DNA of 64,000 bases from Mercenaria mercenaria (Eukaryota > Mollusca > Bivalvia > Venerida > Veneridae), in the NCBI RefSeq assembly GCF_021730395.1, contig NC_069362.1, positions 43,976,501 to 44,040,500 on the forward strand, given 5' to 3'. Shown piece after piece: positions 24,195 to 35,169 of this stretch. Below the pieces are notes generated by a model. It saw only the letters and a program-made list of their open reading frames with translations. It was not told where the DNA came from and ran no database searches. Each line of letters opens with the position of its first letter. Within the stretch, counting starts at the first letter, position 1. The position numbers and the translations under genes were made by a program.

Positions 24195-25842
24195 CACTGG
24201 CACCAGACCAGAAAAAAATGCCTCTGTACATGTTATACCCTACCCCTAGGTATCATATAAGGACCATGGTAGTGAACGGGAAAATATACTAACCCATTTC
24301 AATCGCGTATTTCAAACCTAAAACACGCAGTTCAGTAAATGTGTACTATTGATATTAAACACGTGGTAATTTATCTTTCGTTGTTACCTGTCACATTTCT
24401 TCAATACTTCTTATCTTAGAAAAACAACGTGTAGTTTATAGTTTTTTCAACGGTACACAAAAAACTTGCTTGAACTTCCCTGGTGAAGTTCCGGTCTAGA
24501 TTACAGACACACTCTGATTGGCTGATGTGAAAATGTATGTCCGTCGTCATTTTACTACACGTGTACGCTTAAATATTTATGTGCAGCATAAATGTGCAAA
24601 ATGAATTAAATAAACAGAATAGATGTATACCAATGTATGATTTCAAATTCAAAATCATATACAAGATGAATTTCATTCATCATTTCGAGTCTTATCGTAA
24701 AACTGTTCTGTTTTTGTTTGTTTACATTTCGCTTAACATGTGCACACTGCCGTGACCTCTAGACCGGATGTTCATTAGGGGAGTTCACGCAAGTTTTTTC
24801 TGTAACGTTGACTAAAGCATAAAATATGTGGAGCATCTCTGCAATATGAAATATTGAGACAATGTGACAGGTACACGAATGAAGATTGCTAAAGTTTAGG
24901 AGTATATCACCAAAACACAAAAATATTTTATATACGAAAAACATCGTTACCAATATTTTATCTAACAATTACATGTTCTGCCGTACTGTCCCGTACTGAA
25001 AATGTTCTGAAAAAATTGTCCCCCTTTGAAAATGAATGCCATTTGTAAAGAAATAAAAATAAACAATTGCTGAAAACTATGTTCCACTTAGTTATGTGAA
25101 ATTTCAACACTCGCATGCTATTGCAAATGCATCAAAACAAACATGTGTAACAGTTCTTTGAAAATGGTGAGTTTCTGAAGGCGTTTGACTGCCCGGAAGT
25201 AGGGCCCCTTTAGGCAGTCCTTTTTTCGGAATTCAATGTTTATATTAGTATACTGACACTTGTTTTGTTGTTTTTGTAATGATAGCGTGTATATTACTCT
25301 ACAAAACAAGTGTCAGTATACTGATATAAGCATTGAATTCCGAAAAAGGACTGTCTAAATAGGCCCCACTTCCAGACAGTGAAGCGCCTTTAAAAACTTA
25401 CCATTTTCAAGGAACTGTTACACATGTTTGCTTTAATGCATTTGTAATAGTGTGCGAGTGTTGAAATTTCACATAACTAGGCAGAACACAGTTTTCAGCA
25501 ATTGTTTATTTTTATTTCTTTACAAATGGCATTCATTTTCAAAGGGGGACAACTTTTTCAGAATATTTTCAGTATGGGACAGTACGGCAGAACATGTAAT
25601 GGACAGGTAAAATATTGGTAACGATGTTGTTCGTTTATAAAATATTTCTGTGTTTTGGTGATATACTCCTAAACCTTAATATCAATAGTACACATTTACT
25701 GAACTGCGTGTTTTAGGTATGAAATACGCGATTGAAATGGGTTAGTATATTTTCCCGTTCATGACCATGGTTCTTATATGATACCTAGGGGTAGGGTATA
25801 ACATGTGCAGAGGCATTTTCTTTCTGGTCTGGTGCCAGTGAG
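24195..25842. mobile_element. 1.65-kb foldback element with long inverted arms
   Basis: Nearly the whole segment is one inverted repeat centred at about 25280. The outer ends are CACTGGCACCAGACCAGAAA on the left and TTTCTGGTCTGGTGCCAGTG on the right. Inner landmarks pair likewise, e.g. GTTATACCCTACCCCTAGGT with ACCTAGGGGTAGGGTATAAC, and GGAATTCAATG with CATTGAATTCC beside the loop. The left arm carries ~500 extra bases (24360-24880), including another nested hairpin. No transposase ORF. Related sequence lies at 40505-40861 and 62060-62330. Confidence 0.82.
24463..24805. repeat. Hairpin nested in the left arm of the foldback element
   Basis: AAAAAACTTGCTTGAACTTC ... GAAGTTCCGGTCTAGA near 24465-24505 pairs with TCTAGACCGGATGTTC ... 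GTTCACGCAAGTTTTTT near 24758-24802. This segment has no counterpart in the right arm, so it inserted after the arms formed or was lost from the other arm. Confidence 0.55.
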
Positions 25843-26094
25843 TACGACCTACATTTTTGTCACGGTTTTGTGCGTGGAAATCATGAAAAACAGCCACCTT
25901 TACAGCTAAAGACTTTAGTTTACACAATAAATTTGATTTCGTAATTGAATTGTATATACATATACGCTGTGCATTCGGGCGTAAATGTACTTTTAATATT
26001 GAACTAATCCAAGTAAAAGTGTCCTATATTTTACTGAATACATGTTTTATACATAAAAGACACCAACCAATCGAACATACTAAACTTGTCTAGT

Positions 26095-26165
26095 TGGCGC
26101 AGTAGGTTAGAATGAACGTCGCATTCAATGTATTAGATGTAGGTGTGGGTTCGAATACCGGAAAG
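26095..26165 (+). repeat. tRNA-like SINE head, degenerate
   Basis: TAGTTGGCGCAGTAGGTTAG resembles a box A region and GTGGGTTCGAATACC a box B, with tRNA-like spacing. The arms do not form a convincing intact cloverleaf, so a decayed SINE is more likely than a functional tRNA. Confidence 0.4.
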
Positions 26166-26554
26166 TAAGAATTTTCTTTTTCTTTTTTAATAACTACATT
26201 GCGTAATGACCAGCTCTTTTCACGAAATAAACGTGCAATGTTGTAAAAGCAAGTTTGTGAATATACTTTATGTAAAATATGTCACAGTAACAATGTCGAA
26301 ACCGGTGATTCCTGAACCAGTCGTTATTAACGTTGATTTCAGAAACATACACTGCCAGCGAATCTTTGCATTAACCTTGTTTGTGAATTGAATTATTTTT
26401 TCTGATAAAAAATGAATTATGAGGGGAAAATATAAAAAAGAAAACGAATGGAGAAAATGAAGAAAAAGTAATTCAAAACACTAAATATCAAAGTGCAGGC
26501 AATAAAATATGATACGTACCTTTTGAATTATAATTCATAATACAAAAAAAAGAA

Positions 26555-26645
26555 ATTATGTTGGGATTCGAACCCATAGGTTGCGTGCATGCCATGTATC
26601 AGGGTCAATCACACTTACCAATACACTGTGCAGTCTTTGATCGCA
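26555..26645 (-). repeat. tRNA-like SINE head, degenerate
   Basis: On the minus strand, ATGGGTTCGAATCCCAAC is a clear box B. The box A side (CAGTGTATTGGTAAGTGTG) is weaker. No intact cloverleaf confirmed. Confidence 0.4.
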
Positions 26646-26732
26646 ACCGGTGTTATTTATTACAGAATATACCTACTTTATTACGTAAATCATCTGCCGA
26701 GATGATCCGAATACCAGATCCACCTTAGTTAA

Positions 26733-27341
26733 GGTAGCAAGGTACACTTAGATGCGAAAATTTTGGGCACGGACGGTCTTACATGTAGCGCGTCGCAATA
26801 TTGCACTTCCCCTATGAGCAAAATTTGGGTGGCTATTTTATAAATTGCGTGCATGTTTTGTGCTTTTAATTAATGGCAAGATCGGGATTCTCATACAAGA
26901 ATAAAGAAAGTTATCAAAGCGAAAGGTTTACATCATCCATGAAAAATAGCGTGCCAAAATCATCAATTTTGCACCTTTTGAACAGTCTACAATGATCCCG
27001 CTGCAAGAACACTGTCCAATTTTATTGCATTTCTTAAATTAATAGTCCTTACTGAACGTCATTCGGAAAATAACGAAAATGTTCCCGAGTATCAATCAAC
27101 AAGCACAGAACCCTTCCGTGAATTGAATTTTTCCGCGAAATGGTGTCTCATTGATCATACAAAGCTACCAGCAGTTAGTTTTCCAACTGACATCAGAATT
27201 TTACATGTATCGGCTGTATAAATTTTCTAAAGAATTAATAATCATTATCTCTCACCTTAATTTACAGACATCCAAAATCACGATGTTCTCTTTAAAACAA
27301 ATATTGACGGGGGCCAAAATTCGAAAGTGTACCCTGCTACC
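26733..27341. mobile_element. Non-autonomous DNA transposon with TTAA target duplication
   Basis: The terminal inverted repeats GGTAGCAAGGTACACTT and AAGTGTACCCTGCTACC bound a 609-bp segment and continue inwards to complementary GCGAAAATTTTGG / CCAAAATTCG. Both ends are flanked by TTAA (26729-26732, 27342-27345), the target duplication typical of piggyBac-type transposases. No transposase inside. Confidence 0.75.
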
Positions 27342-27345
27342 TTAA

Positions 27346-29445
27346 TGAACTCGCGCAAAGGTCATTTTTGAAGGTCAACATATATCTATAGTATGTACAA
27401 ACACATATCTGAATGGCCTATTTGATTTATGTTTAATGAAGTAAATAAGTAGATAGGATGAATCAGAGCTAATTGTTAAAGAAAATGAGTTAGGATCTCT
27501 ATGATACACATACACCAATGCCGATCAGAAAAAAAAAATCAGAAACTTGATTCATAATTCAATAGATTCTTTTTTTTTCTTTGATTTCTATGGAAAACCT
27601 TGGATCAAGACCAGTTAATAAACATGTGTTTGCGTGTTTTAGTAACATGTGTGTTTTTTTTTTAAAGTTTATTAAAGTGCTCGGGTTTTTCTTTGCCATT
27701 GCCTGTCAAATACAGTATTGCTTAGTTTATTACTTTATTTTATCATGTTTTAAAGAGTAAACTTCTAGGCATGAAAGCTTAACAAAAGTACCGTTATATG
27801 GGCTAGAACAATCAGTCAGAATGGGAATACATGTATCTTCACACAAGTTTCGTTTTTTCTCGAGGAAAACTATTATGTATACATCTGTTTGTGGGAAAGC
27901 TCGTTTATGAAATAATTTTCGGATTTCAATGTTTGACGGGATTCAAAGTTTAAAAGGAAAAGAAATTTATTTAAATGTTTTCATTTTCTGTTACATGACA
28001 ATACGAATTTCGCAATATCATAAGCTAAAATAATGTATTTTACAGAAATGTTTTTTATCCTTACGTGAAGAATACTTCTATAATTAGATATGAATCTACA
28101 AAACAACATGATTTATATCAAAATTTGGCTACATGTTTTGTTGCTTTCTATGGAGTAACATGCGAGTATAACATAAAGCAAAATATAAGATCAATGCAAA
28201 ATCCATGACAAAGGAATTATTCACTTAGGTCATGAATGACACGACTTTAGCTAATGTAAGGGAGGCAATCGAATTTGAAGGGAATTGCTTTAACACAGTC
28301 AATAATTAAGGGAGAGAATTCTTGCAAAATCTCGTTAAAAGCTGACCATGGATTAAAAATGAATGAAATACATGTAATAAATGGCATAATTTGAAATGCA
28401 AATAATGTTTTGTAAATACAGTTATACTGCTAGACGTCGTCAGCCGAGTCTCCGTTTCAGTGAAATATAAAAATAGTTGCATGTAAAATATTATAAAATG
28501 ATAACCAGGATACATGTATATATATTAAAACATGCATAATAGGTCATTATTTTAAAGGAGAGGTTTTGCCTATTTGCAGCCGTTCAGAGACTGTTTCCCA
28601 TAGGCCTATGATTTTGGCCAATATGTCGGAAAAACAGGTAGTTGTTTTTGTTTGGAATGCAGACAAAAATGCAATATTGAATATTGTCTATATAAAAATA
28701 TCTCTAATCCAAGGCCTGATATGCGATGTCAAGTTTGTTTCTCATTCTATACATGCAAATGTTAAGTAATGTTACACTTTAAAATGCACGAGAAAATGAA
28801 AGTATGACTTTTTCTACCGAAATCTATGTTCGCCAAGAATACCTGAAAAATGAACAGTGTTTTTATTTAAAATTGGCTCCCGTGGTATCTAAACAGTTTC
28901 AAGAATGTTTTAGCGACTGGAACACGATTTCTCCCTTTTGTTAATCTGTTATGAGCTTCGAAATCCCCTACAGGCAAACTGTCGCACGCTCAGTTTTTTT
29001 CTTGCAGTTTTCGGGGCATATTATTATCAAACATACACTATATAGGGCTTATTTTACTGATGACATACCAACATTCTGTAACGGTTAGTTAGTGACATCA
29101 ATTTGTTCAGCCTTTTCCCGGCAAACAGTATCGGAAGCATTCCCCCATCCCCAAAAATCTATTGTCGGTGTTTTCTTCAATGCATTATCACCATACGTAT
29201 ATATAATTTCATGTAATGTTTTCTTTTTAATTCTAACTTTTTGTCTTTAAAACTAAGAAAATGTTTCAGAGACAGCACTTTTTTCAGTGATGGGTGGGAG
29301 ATTTGAGACAATACACTCCTGATTCTGTTGTAGAATTTCTGGTGTAAGTTTAACTTTACAACTCTGACTGACAACTCTTTACAACCCAGCTACCTTAAGA
29401 GACATAATCCAGGATGAAACTTCATACGTTAGTAAATTTAAACAT
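27346..29445. other. Gene-free AT-rich region
   Basis: Only short chance ORFs. No repeat or RNA gene recognised. Confidence 0.4.
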
Positions 29446-30350
29446 TCATAAAAGCGTTTCTATGAGTTTCATGCAGTATTGAGAACTGTTAAGTTGGTAG
29501 CCCTGTTGAAGAAGCTTATTTGTAATAAATAAGTTACGTTCATTGAAATCTTCAACATGACTACACGCTCTTGCAAATCGAATTAACTGAGAAATATATA
29601 CCCCATAAGATGTAGCCCGGGGTACATCTCCATCCAAATGTGGGAAATTTACAATACTGAAATTAAAATCATCCCTCTTGTCATAAATTTTGGTATGTAT
29701 GGAATTTTCGTAAATAGAGAGATGTAAATCAAGAAATGAAGTAATATTATCTGAGTTGTTAGTTTCATTTAACTGCAGCTCTCTGGGATATATATTTTCC
29801 ACTAACTGATTAAATAAAACGGATTATCCATATTAAGTATATCATCCAGATAGCGTGATGTATTATTAAATGCAGAAATAATGTCTGCCTGTGTATCTTG
29901 AGAAAGGCTCAACATAAAATATCTTTCATAACATGTACCTCAAAAAGTTATGAGGTAAAGTCGTATAAAGAGTGGAAAAATCGTAAGTACTGAAGACACC
30001 CTGTAATTTTTAATTCTAAATTTATCCAGGATTTCGCCAGAATTTTTTACCGACCAAAAAAGTTTTTACCAGTGTTTTCGTATACTTTGTCACAATATCT
30101 TTTCATATGGGCTTTAACAGCAGCAAGGCATGATGTTAATAAATTGGAAATATTTGTGGTGGTACAGGAGCTTGAATTAGCGAAAAATCGAGCTTTATAT
30201 GGTTGTTTATGTAATTTTGGAATCCAGTACATAGTAGGAAGTTTAATTTGCTGGTCATCTATACGAACTTTTAAATTAGAAACTTATTTCCAATTGTTGA
30301 GAATATGTGACATAGAGATGTACACTTCTTCTTGATCGAAGAAAATTGAA
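29446..30350 (-). mobile_element. Penelope-like retroelement fossil (Naiad-type), reverse-transcriptase part
   Basis: On the minus strand this holds the palm and thumb region of a Penelope-like reverse transcriptase. It includes the block YWIPKLHKQPYKARF near 30230 and a downstream block with SFLDLHLSIYENS and RATSYGVYISQLIRFARACS near 29690-29560, both widely seen in invertebrate Penelope-like elements. The element is broken, with several interruptions and no intact coding region. It may be the 3' portion of the same insertion as the 35170-37475 piece, separated by about 4.8 kb of other DNA, or an independent copy. Confidence 0.75.
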
Positions 30351-32168
30351 GCATACATCGTGGAAAGAATGTGTCAGATATTCGATCTTATGAAACTTAA
30401 GGTGAATTTCATTTTTTTAAATGTTGAGTTATAAAGAATTACGTCCAAAGTTAATGAAACGTTATCATTATACTCGTATTTATAAGTGTGTATAAAATTT
30501 AGAATTGCTACAATCAAGTAATAAATCTACTTTCGTTGATTTGTGTAAATATATAACATTAGCTGATAAAAAGGAAGATGTTGCTATGTCTTGAGAGTGT
30601 ATGTGCGTATTGTTTATGTCACAACGGCTTCCACTGTGTAAGCGTTTAAATAAAAAATCAGTAAAATTTCCTGTTTTAAATAATCTTTTATACAACAACA
30701 TTTTCAACAACTAAACAGTTTAAGAAAAGCAAAATAATTTACATTGCAAGTAAAATTGTTCTACCACTGTTCAAGCTCACTTCGAGTTTTAACATGTTAT
30801 TGGGTGCACTAAGATTTGCAAGCAAAATCTGAACATTAGTCAAATGTTAAATCCTGAACCGTTTTCTAGTGTAGATTCAATCGATGTCCCATTCTACTAC
30901 GTGGTAATTATAATTCGGTTGCAGTCACTCTTGGTCTTTCCCTACGCACATCTAAAACTCTTTAATAAGAACATTTCGTTGGCGCGATACAGTAATTTCT
31001 CATTTTTCCCGAGCAATTGTGATGATCACGTGGCCCTGAAACGTTAAACAAAATTAAATAGTAGCATATCATTACAAACTAAACTGCATTGGTGCGACTT
31101 TATACCTTTAAAAATATATTAAAAGGTTGCTCCTTTAAAAAACAGCACATGATAATAATTTAACTGTATAATTTTGCTTTACTTAGCATAATTATCAATG
31201 CAAATTCTTATTTGTCTCATCGAGTCTTGCCTTGTACTCAAGTTCGGAATCAAAGCCATCATACTCGACTATTTTCGATGACACGCCATATATAGTTATC
31301 ATGAAAAACAAATTAGAGTAACAAGTTAACTAATGGTTTCCAAAATACTTTCTATTTATATTATCATGTGTCGAAGTGCCTATCTAACTATACCCCTTAT
31401 TAAGGTTTATCTACTGTAACATTATTGAAATTAAATCAGTTATTTATATCCATACCTTCAAGCAGCAACCGACATAGTCGTGACAAAGTTTGGTACGGAG
31501 ACCTAGTTGAGCGTTGAAATCCTTGTCTGGGGTAATTCCGTTAGAGGATGTTCTTCACTTCTCAAATATTATGTCGTACAGCTTTTGGAAAATAATACGT
31601 CAATTATGTCTTGCATGCCGATCACTCAGCAATCCTTTTTAACATATAATGACAATTCCATTGATGCAGACTAGAAGTTTTGTTTCCTTTTTCATCTTTC
31701 ATGTACCTAAAATAACAAATATAAGGACATGATAGAACACAATTATATCATACATATGCACGTTTATAGTACACAACATATGTTCAAGATATGCCTCGTT
31801 CTTTTAATATTATCTTCAAATGCTTAAATGAAGTTTACGGACCATCTAGTGCAAGCACTCTAACAATCAGTTATTCGAATTAATAGAACTTCCAGGCAAG
31901 CGTGATCACATTTACATGAGCACCAGCCCGATGTTAGTCATGCTGGAAATTGGTGAGCCGGGAAGGACATCAATTCAGTTGGTGAACCGAGAAGGCGAAA
32001 TTTTAGTTTACTGATTTTTCGGAAAGTTTAGATTCTAATGACTAATCAAGGTAACACTGACATCTGTTTACCATAAAAGAACACCCGTCAATGCTTGGAT
32101 TTATCAGAAATGCATGTAAACTCTTGTTATGCGACATAATATGATGTGGTGAATAGGGAAGTGTTTCC
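30351..32168. other. Gene-free region, possible LINE scrap
   Basis: No supportable gene. On the minus strand near 31530-31475 a short stretch reads DKDFNAQLGLR, reminiscent of the GDFNA motif of LINE AP-endonucleases, but the flanks do not extend the match. Confidence 0.25.
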
Positions 32169-32419
32169 ATGAAGTGCATTGTGCACGAATGTTCTCTTAA
32201 ACGGAAGGCTTTCTTGAAAAATGCAAACGTAAATGATAAACTAGACGCATGTGCGGGTACTTTCGACTATATGTCATTTCCGAATCTATTAGTTATCAAT
32301 GTAATAATCGCAACTTTACTCACCGAATCGAGATGTTTTGACACAAAAAAGCCGCATCGGGAAGTGTTGCGCGCACCTGTTGATGACGTACTATACCATC
32401 CCTGGTTTCGTAAAACATT

Positions 32420-32464
32420 AGAGAGTTTGAGATTTCAACCTTCGCCTTCCCCTTCAACGTCTCT
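32420..32464. repeat. 45-bp repeat, partner of 35122-35166 (inverse)
   Basis: AGAGAGTTTGAGATTTCAAC ... CCCCTTCAACGTCTCT is present here on the plus strand and, base for base over 45 bp, on the minus strand at 35122-35166. It sits in a 142-codon frame (32169-32597) that I could not assign to any family and do not call a gene. Confidence 0.8.
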
Positions 32465-33418
32465 TGCGAAGTTAACGTATGAAGTTGAAGTTCGATTAAA
32501 ATTCCTTGAGATTTCAAACTTTACAACGAACCTTACTTCTTTTAATCCGCCCATTCAATTTATCTGTAGTTATGATCGTTTTTCTTGTGCATTTTGAAAT
32601 CAATTGTCCGAAAGTGCATGACTTTTACAAGAGGCTTTAAAAATGAAAATTAAATAAAAACATTTCAATTAACATAATCATCGCATGGATATTAGTGCGA
32701 TTACAAAAAAAAAACATTTTTTATAAAATGATGCCAATGTACAATGCACGATTGTAAAATATATATGAGAGGAAATAAAAATGATAATCATATCCACATA
32801 TTCTATTGTTGATGGTGTGCTTGAAAGATATTACAGTTAATATTTTTAAACAAAAACAGGAGACACCAACTACTACAAATGCTTTCTCGATATACTTTGA
32901 AGTTAAGTTAAATATCTGAGATAAAGCAAACACAAAAGACTGTTGACTAGTATTTCATAGTTTTTCTTAAAGTTTTTTTTTTACTTTGAATTGGTACTTT
33001 GTACATCGAATTCCTTAAATTACGCGTTTTACTTGTAAATTTTACCTGTTGAAAATCTAACCTTTCAAAAGATATGTTGATAACATGAGCCAATATACAC
33101 ATTTTTTGAATACATTTAACAAGCGATTTGAAACAAATGTAAGATACTCTCGTGATATCATACGTTTTGGCATCGTGGCACTCAGTTTGACTCTGTATAA
33201 TGCCAAACTCTCAGACAGCACAATATAATCGTGCCAAGTCACCATGTGTTTAGAGAAACAGTCAAGAACTGCTAGGTGGAGACGAAAATTGTCGCATGAA
33301 ATAACATGTGGGCATATACACGTATTTGTTTTAATATACTATTTCATAAGTAAAGCATGTGCAGATCAAGGAAATGTGATTAGAGCGACACCAACTTTAC
33401 AGAGGGGTCACCCATCCA

Positions 33419-33444
33419 GGGGGGGGGGGGGGGGGGGGGGGGGG
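33419..33444. repeat. Poly-G tract
   Basis: About 25 consecutive G residues after CCATCCA. 32598-33418 otherwise holds nothing recognisable. Confidence 0.9.
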
Positions 33445-33659
33445 ACTTAGTCACACCAAATTTCAAAGGGGGATTGACCCACAATGCCCTTCTGCCAGGC
33501 TCTGGGTCCGTGCATGTGAAGAATGGAGTTATCCCATACGGCTAACAGGAAACTTGTCGCATCATGATATCATAGATCTGAAATTGTCTGATACTTCAGA
33601 AAACATTTTCCGTCTCACTAGTACCATTTTATGTTTATAATTAAAACACAGTTGTCTTA

Positions 33660-34512
33660 AGTGTCCGACAGAAACCACAGACACTTGGGGTTCGGACCCC
33701 CACATACCCCATTCTCCTCCGCCCCTGGTTAAGTTTAGCCAATATTTTTTAGCATTTTACCATGTATTGAGCATAGGCGACGATCATAAAACGCATTTTG
33801 TAACATTTCAGCGTGTTTTTTAAAAAAAGTATTTTACCATCAATGCTCTCAATATTACAAGATTTGAAACATCGCACGAACACTACGGAAACAATAGCCA
33901 GTTAAACTTTTAAATGAACCACTACCAATGAATCACTGGTATCAATCGTCAGATCTGTTACCATTCTGTCAAATGACACCGGTCCCGACAACTGTCACTT
34001 GTATTCCGACGAGAAATCAATAAATAATATAAATCAATCGATCTAAATTCTATGGAACACTTCCTTGCGAATTGATCCCTGCTTTGAACTGCGCATATCG
34101 TTGCCGGGTACCAAAATTGATGTTGTTTCGACTACATTATACCGGATTATCGCTTTAGCACGTGTTACACGAGGTTTGTTTACATAAAGAAGTAATGATC
34201 TGGTTTAACATAGCCGTAAGAGTATCAATTTTGGTACCCGGTTTATGACATGCGCTACACAAAGCGAGGGTCCAGCGCAAGCAAGTGTTCCCATTGTTCG
34301 TGTGATGTTTCATATCTTGTAATATTGAGAGCATTGATGGTAAAAATACATTTTTTAAATACACGCTGAAATGTTACAAAATGTGTTTTATGATCGTCAT
34401 CTATGCACAATACATGGTAAAATGCTAAAACATATTGGCTAAACTTAACCAGGGGCGGAGGAGAATGGAGTGTGTGGAGGTCCAAACCCCAAGTGTCTGT
34501 GACAGATACGGA
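33660..34512. mobile_element. Inverted-repeat (foldback) element with inner hairpin
   Basis: The left arm 33660-33890 (e.g. ACACTTGGGGTTCGGACC, GGTTAAGTTTAGCCAATA, ATCAATGCTCTCAATATTAC) is mirrored by the right arm 34290-34512 (GTAATATTGAGAGCATTGAT, TATTGGCTAAACTTAACC, CCAAGTGTCTGTG). A second, inner pair GGGTACCAAAATTGAT / ATCAATTTTGGTACCC lies at about 34107-34122 and 34226-34241. No ORF of note. Confidence 0.75.
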
Positions 34513-34515
34513 TTG

Positions 34516-35121
34516 ATTATTTTTGGAAGTTAAAATAAAATGTTCCACCAAATGATAATCGCACATTATCATTAATTTTTCAAGTAAAATGGTTGTCATG
34601 CTATGTGCCTCCTTCCAGATTTCAGTCTTTGATGCCGAGTACGTGGACAGAGTAGATGTACAAAGACTGAAGTTTTGACTTTCGTGATATCACATCTTCG
34701 GACGTTCAAAACTTCATTTCTTACGACAAAAAGGCCTATCTGGTATAATCAATACCGCCTTAGGACACAAATATGCCGTAGAAGTTAAAGTTTGAACAAA
34801 ATCTCAAAGTGTCTCAAAATCAGTTGATAACTTCATACTTCCAGGTTCAATTCAATGTATTTAATACAAAAACATTAGCCAAACAAAAAGTCATTATTCT
34901 TATACTTATTGATAGTGTATCGCATCAAATTTAGTCCAAATATACATATGGATAATCGAATAACTTAATAAGCAGAAATCATGAAACTAATCTTTTTAAT
35001 TTCTCATAATAATGAAGCGAAGTCTTAGGCTTACTTGATATTACATGGAAAACTTTAGTAGCAACGTCTGATATAAATAAAATACACGCATATCGGTGAC
35101 GTTTTACCCCAAATATATATG
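34516..35121. other. Gene-free stretch with a small hairpin
   Basis: TTCAGTCTTTG / CAAAGACTGAA pair near 34620-34672. Nothing else supportable. Confidence 0.4.
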
Positions 35122-35166
35122 AGAGACGTTGAAGGGGAAGGCGAAGGTTGAAATCTCAAACTCTCT
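35122..35166. repeat. 45-bp repeat, inverse partner of 32420-32464
   Basis: Exact reverse complement of 32420-32464 as far as can be read. It abuts the edge of the Penelope-like fossil starting at about 35170, so it may mark the junction of an insertion. Confidence 0.8.
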
Positions 35167-35169
35167 ATT

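Noticed and set aside
26095-26645. Two tRNA-gene-like segments
   Set aside because: Box B is good in both but acceptor and anticodon stems do not pair convincingly; better explained as SINE remains.
31470-31535. DKDFNAQLG-like text on the minus strand, resembling a LINE endonuclease motif
   Set aside because: Match is about ten residues and does not extend on either side.
32169-32597. 142-codon ORF
   Set aside because: No recognisable domain, contains the dispersed 45-bp repeat, no splice or promoter support.
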